From an uncultured Kordiimonas sp. (GTDB taxonomy: Bacteria > Pseudomonadota > Alphaproteobacteria > Sphingomonadales > Kordiimonadaceae): 64,000 nucleotides of DNA. Position numbers and translations under genes: made by a program. A model generated the notes under the pieces. The model saw nothing but the letters and a program-made list of their open reading frames with translations. It made no database searches and was not told the DNA's origin. The stretch is from NCBI GenBank assembly GCA_947503625.1, contig CANNEK010000002.1, positions 62,001-126,000 on the forward strand, written 5' to 3'. This document shows, piece by piece, positions 8,463 to 17,886 of this stretch; positions within the stretch are counted from its first letter, which is position 1, and every line of letters starts with the position of its first letter.

Positions 8463-9743
8463 ATGGAAAAACTGGTTATCACGGGCGGCAAAAGGCTGGA
8501 GGGCTCTATCGATATCAGCGGCGCGAAAAATGCGGCGCTGCCCTTGATGTGCACGCCCCTGCTGACCGAAGAACCGGTTGTTCTGAAAAACCTGCCCCGG
8601 CTTGCTGATATCAGCACACTGACCGACCTGCTCAATCACCTGGGTGTTGCGGTCACCATCGCAGGCAGCAACGGCGGCGCGCCGCAGGGCCGCAGCATGA
8701 CCTTTGATGGCTCCAATATCGCGGACACCGTCGCGCCTTATGATATTGTGCGTAAAATGCGCGCCTCCATTCTTGTTCTGGGGCCGCTTGTTGCCCGCAT
8801 GGGTGAGGCTACCGTGTCACTGCCGGGTGGATGCGCGATCGGCAACCGGCCCATTGACCTGCATCTGAAAGCGCTGGAAGCACTGGGCGCCGTTATCGAG
8901 CTTGAGGACGGATATGTGCGCGCCACGGCACCAAAAGGGTTGACCGGCGGCACCGTGCGCTTTCCGTTCGTCTCGGTTGGTGCGACGGAAAACATACTGA
9001 TGACGGCCGCTTTGGCGAAAGGCACAACCACCATTGAAAACGCAGCCCGCGAGCCGGAGATCGCCGATCTCGCGGCGTGCCTCATCGGCATGGGGGCCAA
9101 GATCACTGGCGCGGGCACTGAAACCATCACGGTTGAGGGTGTGGAAAAACTTCATGGCACCACCCATTCCGTGATGCCTGACCGCGTAGAGGCCGGTTCT
9201 TATGCTGTTGCCGCCCTGATGACCAGAGGCGATCTTTTCCTGAAAAACGCCCGCTCCGCAGACATGCAGGCACCGCTGGATGTGCTTGCAGAAGCAGGCG
9301 CAATCGTCAATATCGAAGCTGACGGTGTGCAGGTTAAATCAAATGGCCACCTTCAGGGGTTTAATCTGGTAACCCAGCCGTTCCCGGCATTTCCCACAGA
9401 TATGCAGGCCCAATTTATGGCTCTTGCTGCCGTCGCAGACGGAGCCAGCGTTATCACGGAAGCAATTTTTGAAAACCGCTTCATGCACGTGCCAGAATTG
9501 TGCCGCCTGGGTGCGGATATCACAGTTACCGGTTCAAGCGCGACCATCCGCGGTGTTCCTGCATTGAGGGGAGCACAGGTTATGGCAACCGACTTGCGGG
9601 CCAGCATGTGCCTTGCCCTTGCCGGACTGGTGGCCGACGGTGATACGGTCATCAACCGCCTGTACCATCTCGATCGTGGCTACGAACGACTGGAAGACAA
9701 ACTCCGCAACGTTGGCGCAAAAATCGACCGCATTAACGACTGA
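8463..9743 (+). CDS. murA: UDP-N-acetylglucosamine 1-carboxyvinyltransferase
   Basis: Protein of 426 residues, full length for MurA. It transfers enolpyruvate from PEP to UDP-GlcNAc, the first committed step of peptidoglycan synthesis, in the cytoplasm. Visible hallmarks are SGAKNAALP with Lys22, and the PEP-binding loop [11 protein letters not shown] with the active-site Cys at 124, so the enzyme should be fosfomycin-sensitive in principle. The inside-out alpha/beta repeats of the EPSP synthase fold follow. The stop codon overlaps the 3' end of the convergent halogenase gene by 11 bp. Confidence 0.98.
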   Translation: MEKLVITGGKRLEGSIDISGAKNAALPLMCTPLLTEEPVVLKNLPRLADISTLTDLLNHLGVAVTIAGSNGGAPQGRSMTFDGSNIADTVAPYDIVRKMRASILVLGPLVARMGEATVSLPGGCAIGNRPIDLHLKALEALGAVIELEDGYVRATAPKGLTGGTVRFPFVSVGATENILMTAALAKGTTTIENAAREPEIADLAACLIGMGAKITGAGTETITVEGVEKLHGTTHSVMPDRVEAGSYAVAALMTRGDLFLKNARSADMQAPLDVLAEAGAIVNIEADGVQVKSNGHLQGFNLVTQPFPAFPTDMQAQFMALAAVADGASVITEAIFENRFMHVPELCRLGADITVTGSSATIRGVPALRGAQVMATDLRASMCLALAGLVADGDTVINRLYHLDRGYERLEDKLRNVGAKIDRIND

Positions 9744-11277
9744 ACGAAAAGCTTTCAGCAGAAATCTGATCGATCAGCGCCCGGTGCTCCGGCATCACCT
9801 GATTGCCGCCCTTTACCCCGTTGGCAAATTTCTGGGCTTGCTGTCTTGCCTGTTCCACAAGCGGGTAGCGCCCTTCCTGACCGGACAGGTCCGGCAGGAA
9901 CTCCATGCCATAAAGAATTTGCATATAGTTGGTCAGCCCAAACACATTGGGAAACCCTGAATACTCGTAAACGCCAGGCACTCGGGCACTCCAGCTTTCC
10001 ACCTTGTCTTTCAGGCTATCCGTCCAGCTTGCCGTATCGACGTTATCGCGCCAGAAAGCAGTGTCTGTGCGCTTGGTAAGAACATAGTGCAATTTGACGA
10101 AATCAACGATGTCCTCAAACGTCATGGTCATCCGCTTATTGAAATCCGCCGCCGCCAGAGGAAACTTGTCAGTAGTTGAAACAAAATCGACCAGCATTCG
10201 CAGAGCTGCATCAACAAGATAAATGCCCGTTGATTCCAGTGGCTCCAGGAAGCCTGCAGACAACCCGATCGATACGCAGTTTCCCTTCCACTGCTCGCGC
10301 CGGAACCCGGTGCGGAAACGAAGGTGACGCGCCTCAAGGCCATCAGCATCATCGCCGATATATTGCCGCAAAATCCGTTCAGCCTCGTCTGGTTCTGTGT
10401 ATTTGCTTGAATGCACATAGCCGATACCGCGCCGATTGTTCAGGGGAATATCCCAGGTCCAGCCTTCAGGCTGCGCCGTAACGGTGGTGTAAGGGTTAAT
10501 TTTTTGCTTTGCGTCCTTGTAGGGCACCTGAAGTGCAACAGCACTGTCACAGAATAAAACATCTGTCAGGTCTGTGTAGTCTGTACCAAGCTTCTTCTCG
10601 ATAAGGTGAGCGCCAAACCCTGTGCAATCAATGAACAAATCAGCGTCAAGATCGCCCAGCTCTTTGGTTGCAAGGTGGTCGATATCACCATTTTTCTTTA
10701 AAATGGCCTCGGTGACATTCCCAATCAGATGTTTAACACCTTGTTTTTTGCCATATTCCTTGAGGAAATCAACAAGCTTGCCGGCGTCAAAATGGTAAGC
10801 GTATTGAATAGGCCCGTGATACTGCTTGTCAGAAGTCCGTTTGGGTGCCCGACCACCATCGCACACACCGCCCTCAACCATTGAGTAGTCAACAAAACTG
10901 GTATCGCCGCGATTTTTATCCAACACCCAGTAAGCGGCCATCGGATCACCGTTCAGCTGACCGAAATTACCAAATACATGATAATAACTGTGCACAACGT
11001 CATTGGGCTTATCCGGTGCATGAAGCCAGTTGTTGAACTTCAGTCCGATTTTGAAAGTAGCTGACGCAGCCCGCATAAATTCGGCTTCTTCAACGCCCAA
11101 GGCCGCCATCACGGTGCGGATTGGCGGAATGGTTGCCTCCCCCACACCTATTGTCGGTATATCGCGAGATTCGATGAGGGATATCTCAACGCCACCAAGC
11201 TTTCTAGCGAGGTAGTTTGCAGCGAGCCAACCCGATGTGCCGCCACCAACAATGAGAATCTTTTTAACCTGTGCCAT
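9733..11277 (-). CDS. FAD-dependent tryptophan halogenase family protein
   Basis: Protein of 514 residues. The FAD-binding GGGTSG is at 11-16, and the motif GWTWDIPL, the halogenase 'GWxWxIP' signature, is present. The catalytic Lys, equivalent to Lys79 of PrnA, falls in [10 protein letters not shown] at about residue 80. Characterised relatives chlorinate or brominate tryptophan with FADH2, halide and oxygen. Many marine bacteria carry family members without a known natural-product cluster, often tied to TonB receptors; none is next to this one, and no flavin reductase is adjacent. The ATG at 11275-11277 is chosen because the extra upstream residues do not match the family. Confidence 0.88.
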   Translation of the reverse strand: MAQVKKILIVGGGTSGWLAANYLARKLGGVEISLIESRDIPTIGVGEATIPPIRTVMAALGVEEAEFMRAASATFKIGLKFNNWLHAPDKPNDVVHSYYHVFGNFGQLNGDPMAAYWVLDKNRGDTSFVDYSMVEGGVCDGGRAPKRTSDKQYHGPIQYAYHFDAGKLVDFLKEYGKKQGVKHLIGNVTEAILKKNGDIDHLATKELGDLDADLFIDCTGFGAHLIEKKLGTDYTDLTDVLFCDSAVALQVPYKDAKQKINPYTTVTAQPEGWTWDIPLNNRRGIGYVHSSKYTEPDEAERILRQYIGDDADGLEARHLRFRTGFRREQWKGNCVSIGLSAGFLEPLESTGIYLVDAALRMLVDFVSTTDKFPLAAADFNKRMTMTFEDIVDFVKLHYVLTKRTDTAFWRDNVDTASWTDSLKDKVESWSARVPGVYEYSGFPNVFGLTNYMQILYGMEFLPDLSGQEGRYPLVEQARQQAQKFANGVKGGNQVMPEHRALIDQISAESFSFSR

Positions 11278-11435
11278 AACCCGTCCGTAAAAAAATGCGC
11301 AATTTCGGTTTATAGAGCGCGCAGACCCCACTTCTGTCAAGCCAAAGGCCACGCGCGGCCTGCCACATTCAGTCGCACCCAAACAGCATATGGCAATCAG
11401 TCATCGGCCAAAGACGGGGCGTGACCTAAAGCCGG

Positions 11436-13199
11436 TTAACCGGCTTCGGCAACCGCGCTTTCGATATAGGCGTCAATCTTAACTTCCAGAAGGCTTAGGG
11501 GCAGCGTACCATTTTCCAGCACGGCATCATGGAAAGCCCGGATATCGAAACGGTCCCCGAGTGCCCTCTTTGCCCTGCCGCGCAGCTCCAGAATTTTCAA
11601 CTCGCCCATCTTATACGCCAGCGCCTGTCCCGGCCACGCAATGTAACGATCCACTTCAGTGTTAATGTTATGCAATGAAAGCGCGGAGTTCTCAGCGAAA
11701 AAAGCAACAGCCTCATCGCGAGACCAGCCCATTGCATGCAGGCCGGTGTCAACAACCAGCCTGCCAGCTCGCCACATTTCATAGCTCAAACGACCAAAAT
11801 GCTCATAGGGTGTTTCATAAATTCCCATGTCGATACCAAGTTTCTCGGCATAAAGGCCCCAGCCCTCGCCGAAAGCGTTGACATACAGATTTTTCCGGAA
11901 TTCGGGAACATTTTGCACCTCTTTCGACAATGCGTTCTGCAGGTGATGCCCCGGCACCCCTTCATGCAGGGCCAGAGCTGCCAGAGAATAAAGCGGACGC
12001 TTATCCAGCGCATAAGTATTCACCATAAAGAGCCCGCCGCGCTTGCCCGGAATAGCACCCCAGTACCGCCCGGTTGTGTAATTGGCAGCAATTTCCTCAG
12101 GCACAGCCCGCACACCGTATGGCATGCGTGGCAGGCGACCGAAGAAGCCTGGCAGTTTTTCGTCGATCCGCTTGGAGATCCATGCAGCTTCCTGCAAAAG
12201 CTCTTTGGGTGTTTCAGCATAGAACTGCGGGTCAGTCCGCAGGAATTCAAGAAAAGCTGCAAAACCATCGGTAAAACCGACACTCTCGATAATTTCATCC
12301 ATTTCACCGCGAATACGGGCAACTTCAGACCGGCCCAGAGCGTGAACCTCAGCAGCAGATAAATCCGTGGTCGTATAGTATTTTACCCGCTGGTCGTAAT
12401 AAGAAGCACCATCCGGCATCTCCACCGCACCAAGGGTTGTGCGGGCACGAGCCATATACTCCTCAACAAAAAAACTGTTCAGCCGCTGATAGGCCGGAAC
12501 AACTGTTTCACCAACGACTTTCAGGCCTTCAGCGCGCAATCGTTTTTTGTCGCTTTCCTGAATGGTTGCAGGCATGTCTTTAAAGGGTGCGTAAAACACA
12601 CTGTCTTCAGGGGAAGCGACACCCGCATGGGCCTTGAAGCTTGGTGCTATTTTGGCAAGAATTGCTTGTGGCTGCGAGAAACCATCAGCCAGCCCAATTC
12701 GCATGTTTGCGATCTGCTGATCAAAATAGTTACCGACACCAGCCAGACGACCGATATAGTCTTCATAGTCCTGAACACTGGATACCGGGCTTGCTTCTAC
12801 CGAGCTCGCCAACTGAATATGAAACCCTGCGTCCGCCAGAAACGGAATGCGCCATGGTTTAAAAGCAGCATGATCAATTCTGCTCTTTAGAACAAAATGA
12901 AATATATCATAATTGACCTGATCTTCCTGGGTTAAGCTGGCCCGGTCAATGGCCTGCAATCTCGTCAAAAAGCCTCTGTCGGTTTGGAGAAACCTGTCTT
13001 GCGCTTCCTGTGAAACATCAGGCAGGCGGTCCCCGTATCCTTCAACTCCAGCGGACACTGCCATAAAAGGGTTCCGGTCAATGCGCTCTTGCCATTCTTC
13101 AGAAAAAAGAGCGTACAGCCTGTCTGCCTGCCCAGCCTCTGTGCCGTAGCCCGGCAAAGACATCAAAAAAAATACCAAACAAACCCCAAAAAACCGCAT
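11436..13199 (-). CDS. Exported DUF885 family metallopeptidase-like protein
   Basis: Protein of 587 residues starting with a signal peptide (MRFFGVCLVFFLMSLPGYG). The DUF885 family is related to M3-like zinc peptidases, and the signature LALHEGVPGHHLQ, an HExxxxH-type zinc site, is clear in the C-terminal half. Other conserved stretches include YYDQRVKYYTT and GEGWGLYAE, whose Glu probably completes the metal site. It is predicted to act in the periplasm, perhaps on peptides; the substrate is unknown. It is read away from the his genes and 158 bp downstream of the halogenase start. Confidence 0.85.
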   Translation of the reverse strand: MRFFGVCLVFFLMSLPGYGTEAGQADRLYALFSEEWQERIDRNPFMAVSAGVEGYGDRLPDVSQEAQDRFLQTDRGFLTRLQAIDRASLTQEDQVNYDIFHFVLKSRIDHAAFKPWRIPFLADAGFHIQLASSVEASPVSSVQDYEDYIGRLAGVGNYFDQQIANMRIGLADGFSQPQAILAKIAPSFKAHAGVASPEDSVFYAPFKDMPATIQESDKKRLRAEGLKVVGETVVPAYQRLNSFFVEEYMARARTTLGAVEMPDGASYYDQRVKYYTTTDLSAAEVHALGRSEVARIRGEMDEIIESVGFTDGFAAFLEFLRTDPQFYAETPKELLQEAAWISKRIDEKLPGFFGRLPRMPYGVRAVPEEIAANYTTGRYWGAIPGKRGGLFMVNTYALDKRPLYSLAALALHEGVPGHHLQNALSKEVQNVPEFRKNLYVNAFGEGWGLYAEKLGIDMGIYETPYEHFGRLSYEMWRAGRLVVDTGLHAMGWSRDEAVAFFAENSALSLHNINTEVDRYIAWPGQALAYKMGELKILELRGRAKRALGDRFDIRAFHDAVLENGTLPLSLLEVKIDAYIESAVAEAG

Positions 13200-13346
13200 C
13201 GATTTCTCCTTACGCTGACCAAACCCGACTTGAGTTTCTTTTGCCCTGTGTAGATGGTTAAGCGAAAATGCCCGCAGAAACTAGAAAATTAGTGAGCGGC
13301 TTTGGCCCGGGCAATACAGCGGTCGACTGGAAGGCGGGCCATATAC

Positions 13347-13463
13347 ATGACTTCCTCACTCAAGGAAGAGTTTTCTCAATCGGCTCTTGAAGGAGAGGCA
13401 GGCAAAGCCTACATTGCGTCTCGGATCGACAGAGACTTTGATATTGAAATCTGTAGCGCTTGA
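13347..13463 (+). CDS. Possible small ORF before DUF2948
   Basis: A 38-codon ORF (ATG ACT TCC TCA ...) with a GGAAGG ribosome site about 11 bp upstream, ending just before the DUF2948 gene. I do not recognise the product. A shift of one base at the end would give a different terminus (ALERA), so it could also be a decayed or misread small gene. Confidence 0.22.
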   Translation: MTSSLKEEFSQSALEGEAGKAYIASRIDRDFDIEICSA

Positions 13464-13501
13464 GCGCGCGTAATGACGATGACCAAGAAAGCCCGCGACG
13501 C

Positions 13502-13936
13502 ATGAGCCAATCTCTGAAATTAATTGCCCAGACGCCTGAAGACCTGACGGTTATGTCGAGCCTGATGCAAGACACAACTGTGCGTGTTGAAGATATGGCA
13601 TGGCTGCCAAATGATGGACGCTTTGCCTTTGTCGGCAATCGATTTCGTTGGGAAAAAAAGGGTTGGTTCCGGCGCCCCAAGGGCGAACGCGTCAGAACTG
13701 CCATTCATTTTTCCGGCATCAAAAGCGCCCAGCTTACTGGTATTGACCTGAGCGCCCACGAACAGGTCCTCGATCTTCTGGATATGGAAGCTCATGACAC
13801 CGGCATTGGCACAGTAATACTGCTTAATTTCGCCGACGGTGCCAGTGTGCGCCTGTCCTGCGAGGTTGTAGACGCAGCCTTGACCGATCTTTCTGACCCA
13901 TGGGAAGCGCGAACGCGCCCCCGCCACACAGATTAA
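13502..13936 (+). CDS. DUF2948 family protein
   Basis: A 144-residue cytoplasmic protein of the DUF2948 family, typical of alphaproteobacteria between murA and the his genes. Recognisable parts are LIAQTPEDLTVMSSLMQD, MAWLPNDGRFAFVGNRFRWE, and FADGASVRLSCEVVDAAL before DLSDPWEA. Function is unknown. The open frame begins at 13460 (TTG), but ATG 13502 gives the usual family start MSQSLKLIA. It lies 24 bp before hisG and is likely co-transcribed with it. Confidence 0.85.
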   Translation: MSQSLKLIAQTPEDLTVMSSLMQDTTVRVEDMAWLPNDGRFAFVGNRFRWEKKGWFRRPKGERVRTAIHFSGIKSAQLTGIDLSAHEQVLDLLDMEAHDTGIGTVILLNFADGASVRLSCEVVDAALTDLSDPWEARTRPRHTD

Positions 13937-13960
13937 GCCAGACAGAAAACAGGACGCTCG

Positions 13961-14629
13961 ATGGAACTCAGTGAAAAACTTGTTTTGGCTTTGCCAAAAG
14001 GCCGTATTCTTGGCGAAGTGATGCCTTTGGTGCGGGCTGCGGGTATCGAACCGGAAGCTGCGTTTGATGACCCAAAATCCCGTCAGCTTGAGTTTGCTAC
14101 CAACATTGACGGCTTGAGCATTATCCGCGTGCGGGCTTTCGATGCGGCAACGTTTGTCGCTTTTGGTGCGGCGCACCTGGGTGTCGTTGGTAATGATGTG
14201 TTGCAGGAATTTGGCTACACAGACCTATATTCGCCGCTGGATCTCGATATTGGCCACTGCCGTCTTTCACTCGCGATGCCGGAAGGCGAACCAAACACCG
14301 ACCCGAAAGAATGGTCACACATTCGCGTCGCCACCAAATATCCCAACCTGACCCGAGCCTATTATGCAGGGCGTGGCGTTCAGGCAGAGTGCATCAAACT
14401 AAATGGTGCGATGGAACTTGCGCCGAGCCTTGGCCTTTCGAAGCGCATCGTGGATCTTGTTTCCACAGGCAGCACCCTGAAGGCAAACAAACTCAAGGAA
14501 GTTGAGGTTTTAACCGAAATTACCTCACGCCTCGTGGTGAACCGGCCCGCGTTCAAGACCCGCCCCGAAGAGATCACTTATTGGATTGACCGTTTCAGAG
14601 AGGCCCTGGCTGATGGTACAAAAGCTTAA
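13961..14629 (+). CDS. hisG: ATP phosphoribosyltransferase, short form
   Basis: Protein of 222 residues. HisG joins ATP and PRPP in the first step of histidine synthesis. Visible signatures are LALPKGRILGEVMPL at the N-terminus, AAHLGVVGNDVL, VATKYPNLTRAYY, and the PRPP-binding loop DLVSTGSTLKAN. The length matches the short form, which lacks the C-terminal regulatory domain and needs HisZ as partner; hisZ is not in this window. Its 3' end overlaps hisD by 17 bp. Confidence 0.95.
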   Translation: MELSEKLVLALPKGRILGEVMPLVRAAGIEPEAAFDDPKSRQLEFATNIDGLSIIRVRAFDAATFVAFGAAHLGVVGNDVLQEFGYTDLYSPLDLDIGHCRLSLAMPEGEPNTDPKEWSHIRVATKYPNLTRAYYAGRGVQAECIKLNGAMELAPSLGLSKRIVDLVSTGSTLKANKLKEVEVLTEITSRLVVNRPAFKTRPEEITYWIDRFREALADGTKA

Positions 14630-15908
14630 CAACAGCTCGCCAGACTTCGACCGGAAGTTCCTGGATCTGCTGGGTCAGAAACGGGAAACTTCCGAGGATG
14701 TGCGCGCCACTGTTGCTGGTATCGTCGCGGATGTGCGCGAGCGAGGCGATGACGCCCTCGTGGAATTGACCCGCAAATTTGACCGGTACGACCCGAGTGA
14801 AAAAGGCCTGGCGATACCAGAGGCAGAAATTGACGCGGCCTGGAACCAGGTTTCCGGCGATGTGAAATCAGCCCTGCAAGTTGCCGCAGACCGCATCCAT
14901 GCTTTTCACGAACGTCAACTGCCACAGAACATTGACTACCGCGACGAACAGGGCGTACGCCTTGGCCAGACGTGGAATGCGGTCGGTGCAGCGGGCCTTT
15001 ATGTGCCCGGTGGACTTGCAAGCTACCCGTCCAGTGTTTTGATGAACGCTGTTCCGGCAAAAGTGGCAGGCGTGGAACGGATTGTCATGGTTGTGCCCAC
15101 GCCTGATGACATATTGAATCCGTTGGTGCTCGCGGCGGCCAGGCTTGCAGGTGTTACTGAAATATACCGTATCGGCGGTGCGCAGGCAGTCGCCGCACTG
15201 GCGTTTGGCACGGAAACAATTGCGCCAGTAGACAAAATCGTCGGCCCCGGCAACGCCTATGTCGCTGAAGCCAAGCGCCAAGTTTTTGGCAAGGTGGGCA
15301 TCGACAGCATTGCGGGCCCTAGCGAAATTCTGGTGATCGCAGATAACAAAACCGACCCGCGCTGGATCGCAGCTGATCTGTTATCACAGGCAGAGCACGA
15401 TGCCGTGGCGCAAAGCATCCTGATTACGGATGACCCGGCATATGCCCGTATGGTGGAAGATGCTGTTGAGGACCATCTGTCAGGACTGGCGCGCCGGGAC
15501 ATTGCCCTCGCCAGCTGGCGCGATTACGGCGCGATCATAACAGTTGCAAGTCTTTCCGATGCGGTTGAGCTGACAAACCAGCTCGCGCCCGAGCACCTTG
15601 AACTGGCCGTTGATGATGCCGAAAACATGCGCCGGCAAATCACAAATGCCGGTGCAATTTTCATGGGCCGCTACACGCCGGAAGCAATCGGCGATTATGT
15701 AGCAGGGCCTAATCACGTATTGCCGACAGCCCGTACAGCACGCTTTTCCAGCGGGCTCAGCGTCTATGACTATATGAAACGCACAACCTTCGTGGAATGC
15801 GATGAAGCGGGCCTGAAGGCCATCGGACCGGCTGCAGCGACACTTGCAAACGAAGAAGGGCTTGGCGCGCACGCGCTTTCTGTTACCATCCGGCTTGACG
15901 ATGCCTGA
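14613..15908 (+). CDS. hisD: Histidinol dehydrogenase
   Basis: Protein of 431 residues that oxidises L-histidinol to histidine with NAD and zinc, the last two steps of the pathway. Conserved stretches are ERGDDALVELTRKFDRYD, GLYVPGGLASYPSSVLMN, VGPGNAYVAEAKRQVFG, GPSEILVIAD and SQAEHDAVAQSILI with the catalytic and metal residues, then GPNHVLPT. The start at ATG 14613 lies inside the end of hisG, which implies translational coupling. The his genes here are only G and D; the rest of the pathway is elsewhere. Confidence 0.97.
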   Translation: MVQKLNNSSPDFDRKFLDLLGQKRETSEDVRATVAGIVADVRERGDDALVELTRKFDRYDPSEKGLAIPEAEIDAAWNQVSGDVKSALQVAADRIHAFHERQLPQNIDYRDEQGVRLGQTWNAVGAAGLYVPGGLASYPSSVLMNAVPAKVAGVERIVMVVPTPDDILNPLVLAAARLAGVTEIYRIGGAQAVAALAFGTETIAPVDKIVGPGNAYVAEAKRQVFGKVGIDSIAGPSEILVIADNKTDPRWIAADLLSQAEHDAVAQSILITDDPAYARMVEDAVEDHLSGLARRDIALASWRDYGAIITVASLSDAVELTNQLAPEHLELAVDDAENMRRQITNAGAIFMGRYTPEAIGDYVAGPNHVLPTARTARFSSGLSVYDYMKRTTFVECDEAGLKAIGPAAATLANEEGLGAHALSVTIRLDDA

Positions 15909-15930
15909 CAAACCCTTTTGAGCCTGCGCT

Positions 15931-16428
15931 ATGACCAGCCGAAAACTTATTGATGTTACGCTGGACCAGACAACGGTCGTGCGCTGGAGTGCTGATGTCG
16001 AGCACGAGCGGCGCATCGCGATATTTGACCTTTTGGAAGACAATAGTTTCCATCTTATCAAATCAGCCGATGAAAACTATGAAGGCCCATACAAGCTGCA
16101 TCTGGCAACCATTGAGGGCCGGCTACAATTTGACGTCAAGAACACCGAAGACCAGATTTTGATGAGCTTCCGCCTCGCGATGACCCCTTTCCGGCGCATC
16201 ATCCGCGAGTATTTTGCCATATGCGACAGTTACTATGAAGCCATCAAGACTGCCTCTCCCTCCCAAATCGAAGCGATTGATATGGGCCGACGGGGCCTGC
16301 ACAACGAGGGTAGCACCCTGTTGATGGAACGCCTGGAAGGCAAAGTCGATGTGGATATGCAGACCGCGCGGCGATTATTCACGCTGGTGTGCGTATTGCA
16401 CCTGAAAGACGGGCGGGGTCCACGCTGA
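15931..16428 (+). CDS. UPF0262 family protein
   Basis: A 165-residue protein of the UPF0262 family, found almost only in alphaproteobacteria and nearly always next to hisD. Recognisable stretches are ERRIAIFDLLEDNSF, GPYKLHLATIEGRLQFDV, and FRLAMTPFRRIIREYFAICDSYY, ending with DMGRRGLHNEG and RRLFTLVCVLHLK. Its role is not known. The stop codon overlaps the next start (TGATG). Confidence 0.92.
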   Translation: MTSRKLIDVTLDQTTVVRWSADVEHERRIAIFDLLEDNSFHLIKSADENYEGPYKLHLATIEGRLQFDVKNTEDQILMSFRLAMTPFRRIIREYFAICDSYYEAIKTASPSQIEAIDMGRRGLHNEGSTLLMERLEGKVDVDMQTARRLFTLVCVLHLKDGRGPR

Positions 16429-16868
16429 TGTCTGATCAGGACACACCAAAAAAAATCCAGAGCGTCCTTTTTGTCTGCAATCAGAATGCTGTCCGAAGCC
16501 CGATGGCGGAAGCGCTGGCACAGAGACATTGCAAACGCAGGGTTTTTATCGAATCGGTTGGTCTGATCGCTGGCAACCTTGATCCTTTTTCGGTGGCGGC
16601 AATGGCCGAGGAAGACCTTGATATCTCCGATCATCAGTCCAAAGCCGTGAACGACGTTGATATATCACTTTTTGATCTGGTTATTGCCCTGACACCCGAG
16701 AGCCACGAGCACATCATAAAAAACAAAGGGGGCGCCGATTTCGAACTCGAATTCTGGCCAACCCCGGACCCCTCAGACAGCGAAGGTAACCGCAATCAGG
16801 TCCTCGATAGTTACCGGCTGGTGAGAGACAGGCTGGAAGTCCGGATCGCTGACAGGTTTACCTTTTAA
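16428..16868 (+). CDS. Low-molecular-weight protein tyrosine phosphatase-like protein
   Basis: Protein of 146 residues with the CX5R phosphate loop CNQNAVR (Cys17 to Arg23) directly after a first beta strand, as in LMW-PTP and arsenate reductases. A general-acid candidate lies in the late PTPDPSD loop. It probably dephosphorylates a protein or small molecule in the cytoplasm; which one cannot be told. Translation starts in the TGATG overlap with the UPF0262 gene, so the two are coupled. Confidence 0.88.
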   Translation: MSDQDTPKKIQSVLFVCNQNAVRSPMAEALAQRHCKRRVFIESVGLIAGNLDPFSVAAMAEEDLDISDHQSKAVNDVDISLFDLVIALTPESHEHIIKNKGGADFELEFWPTPDPSDSEGNRNQVLDSYRLVRDRLEVRIADRFTF

Positions 16869-17028
16869 GGCCCTACATCACTTGCGTTCGCAGTAAAAGT
16901 GACAAAAAACCCGCTTTTTTTGGCCAAAATGAGCATGAAAAGCCGGATTGTTCGGGCAAAACAGTTGCTTTTTCCAGTCAACCTCGTCATGTATGTGCGC
17001 AAATTCACGGCCATGACAAGGAGACATA

Positions 17029-17247
17029 ATGGCTAAAGAGGAAGTTCTCGAAATGCGCGGCACAGTCACTGAACTGCTGCCAAACGCAATGTTCCGGGTA
17101 AAACTTGAAAATGACCACGAAATTCTTGGTCATACAGCTGGCAAAATGCGCAAGAACCGCATCCGTGTGCTGGCAGGCGACGATGTCCTTGTGGAACTGA
17201 CGCCTTACGACCTCACCAAAGGTCGCATCACGTACCGATTCAAATAA
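17029..17247 (+). CDS. infA: Translation initiation factor IF-1
   Basis: Protein of 72 residues, the exact usual length. It is a single OB-fold domain ([35 protein letters not shown]) that binds the A site of the 30S subunit. A strong ribosome site AAGGAG lies 7 bp before the ATG. Confidence 0.98.
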   Translation: MAKEEVLEMRGTVTELLPNAMFRVKLENDHEILGHTAGKMRKNRIRVLAGDDVLVELTPYDLTKGRITYRFK

Positions 17248-17262
17248 TAAGGCTGGTCGCTG

Positions 17263-17886
17263 ATGGCCACCCAACCCTCAGCCCCGGAATGCGCTACTGT
17301 CGCATCCGGTGAGCTTATCCTTGCATCTGCGTCACCAAGACGGCTTGAGCTTTTGAGCCAGATTGGCGTTAAACCCGATCAGGTTGTCCCGGCCGACATA
17401 GATGAAACACCGCACACCGGTGAAGCCCCTAAAGCCTATGCAGAACGTGTGGCAGCCGAAAAGGCCGCTGCTGTTGCCAAAACCAACACCGGCAGCCTGA
17501 TCCTTGCCGCAGACACAGTTGTTGCATGCGGGCGGCGTATCCTGCCAAAAGCAGAAGACGAGCAAACAGCACGGGCGTGCCTCGCGCTTCTGTCAGGCCG
17601 CCGCCACAGGGTGATCTCGGGCATTTCGCTGGTGCTTGCTGATGGAACGCAAACAACAAAGTCTGTTTCCTCAACCGTCGCTTTCAAGCGCCTGTCAAAC
17701 ACAGATATCGAAACCTATATCGCATCGCAGGAATGGCACGGCAAAGCGGGCGGTTATGCCATACAGGGCCTTGCGGCAACCTATATCCGCTTTCTGTCCG
17801 GGTCCTATTCCAATGTCGTTGGCCTGCCCCTGTTCGAAGTTGGCGGCTGGCTGAACACGCACCTGAAAGGTGATAGCGATGACTGA
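17263..17886 (+). CDS. maf: Maf-like nucleotide pyrophosphatase
   Basis: Protein of 207 residues. Maf proteins hydrolyse non-canonical or pyrimidine nucleoside triphosphates to monophosphates. The signature ILASASPRRLELLSQIG is at the N-terminus, with AADTVVACGRRILPKA and the late WHGKAGGYAIQG, all near the active site. Which Maf subfamily (dTTP/UTP or m7GTP) is not decidable by eye. It is 15 bp after infA, and its stop overlaps the RNase E/G start. Confidence 0.94.
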   Translation: MATQPSAPECATVASGELILASASPRRLELLSQIGVKPDQVVPADIDETPHTGEAPKAYAERVAAEKAAAVAKTNTGSLILAADTVVACGRRILPKAEDEQTARACLALLSGRRHRVISGISLVLADGTQTTKSVSSTVAFKRLSNTDIETYIASQEWHGKAGGYAIQGLAATYIRFLSGSYSNVVGLPLFEVGGWLNTHLKGDSDD

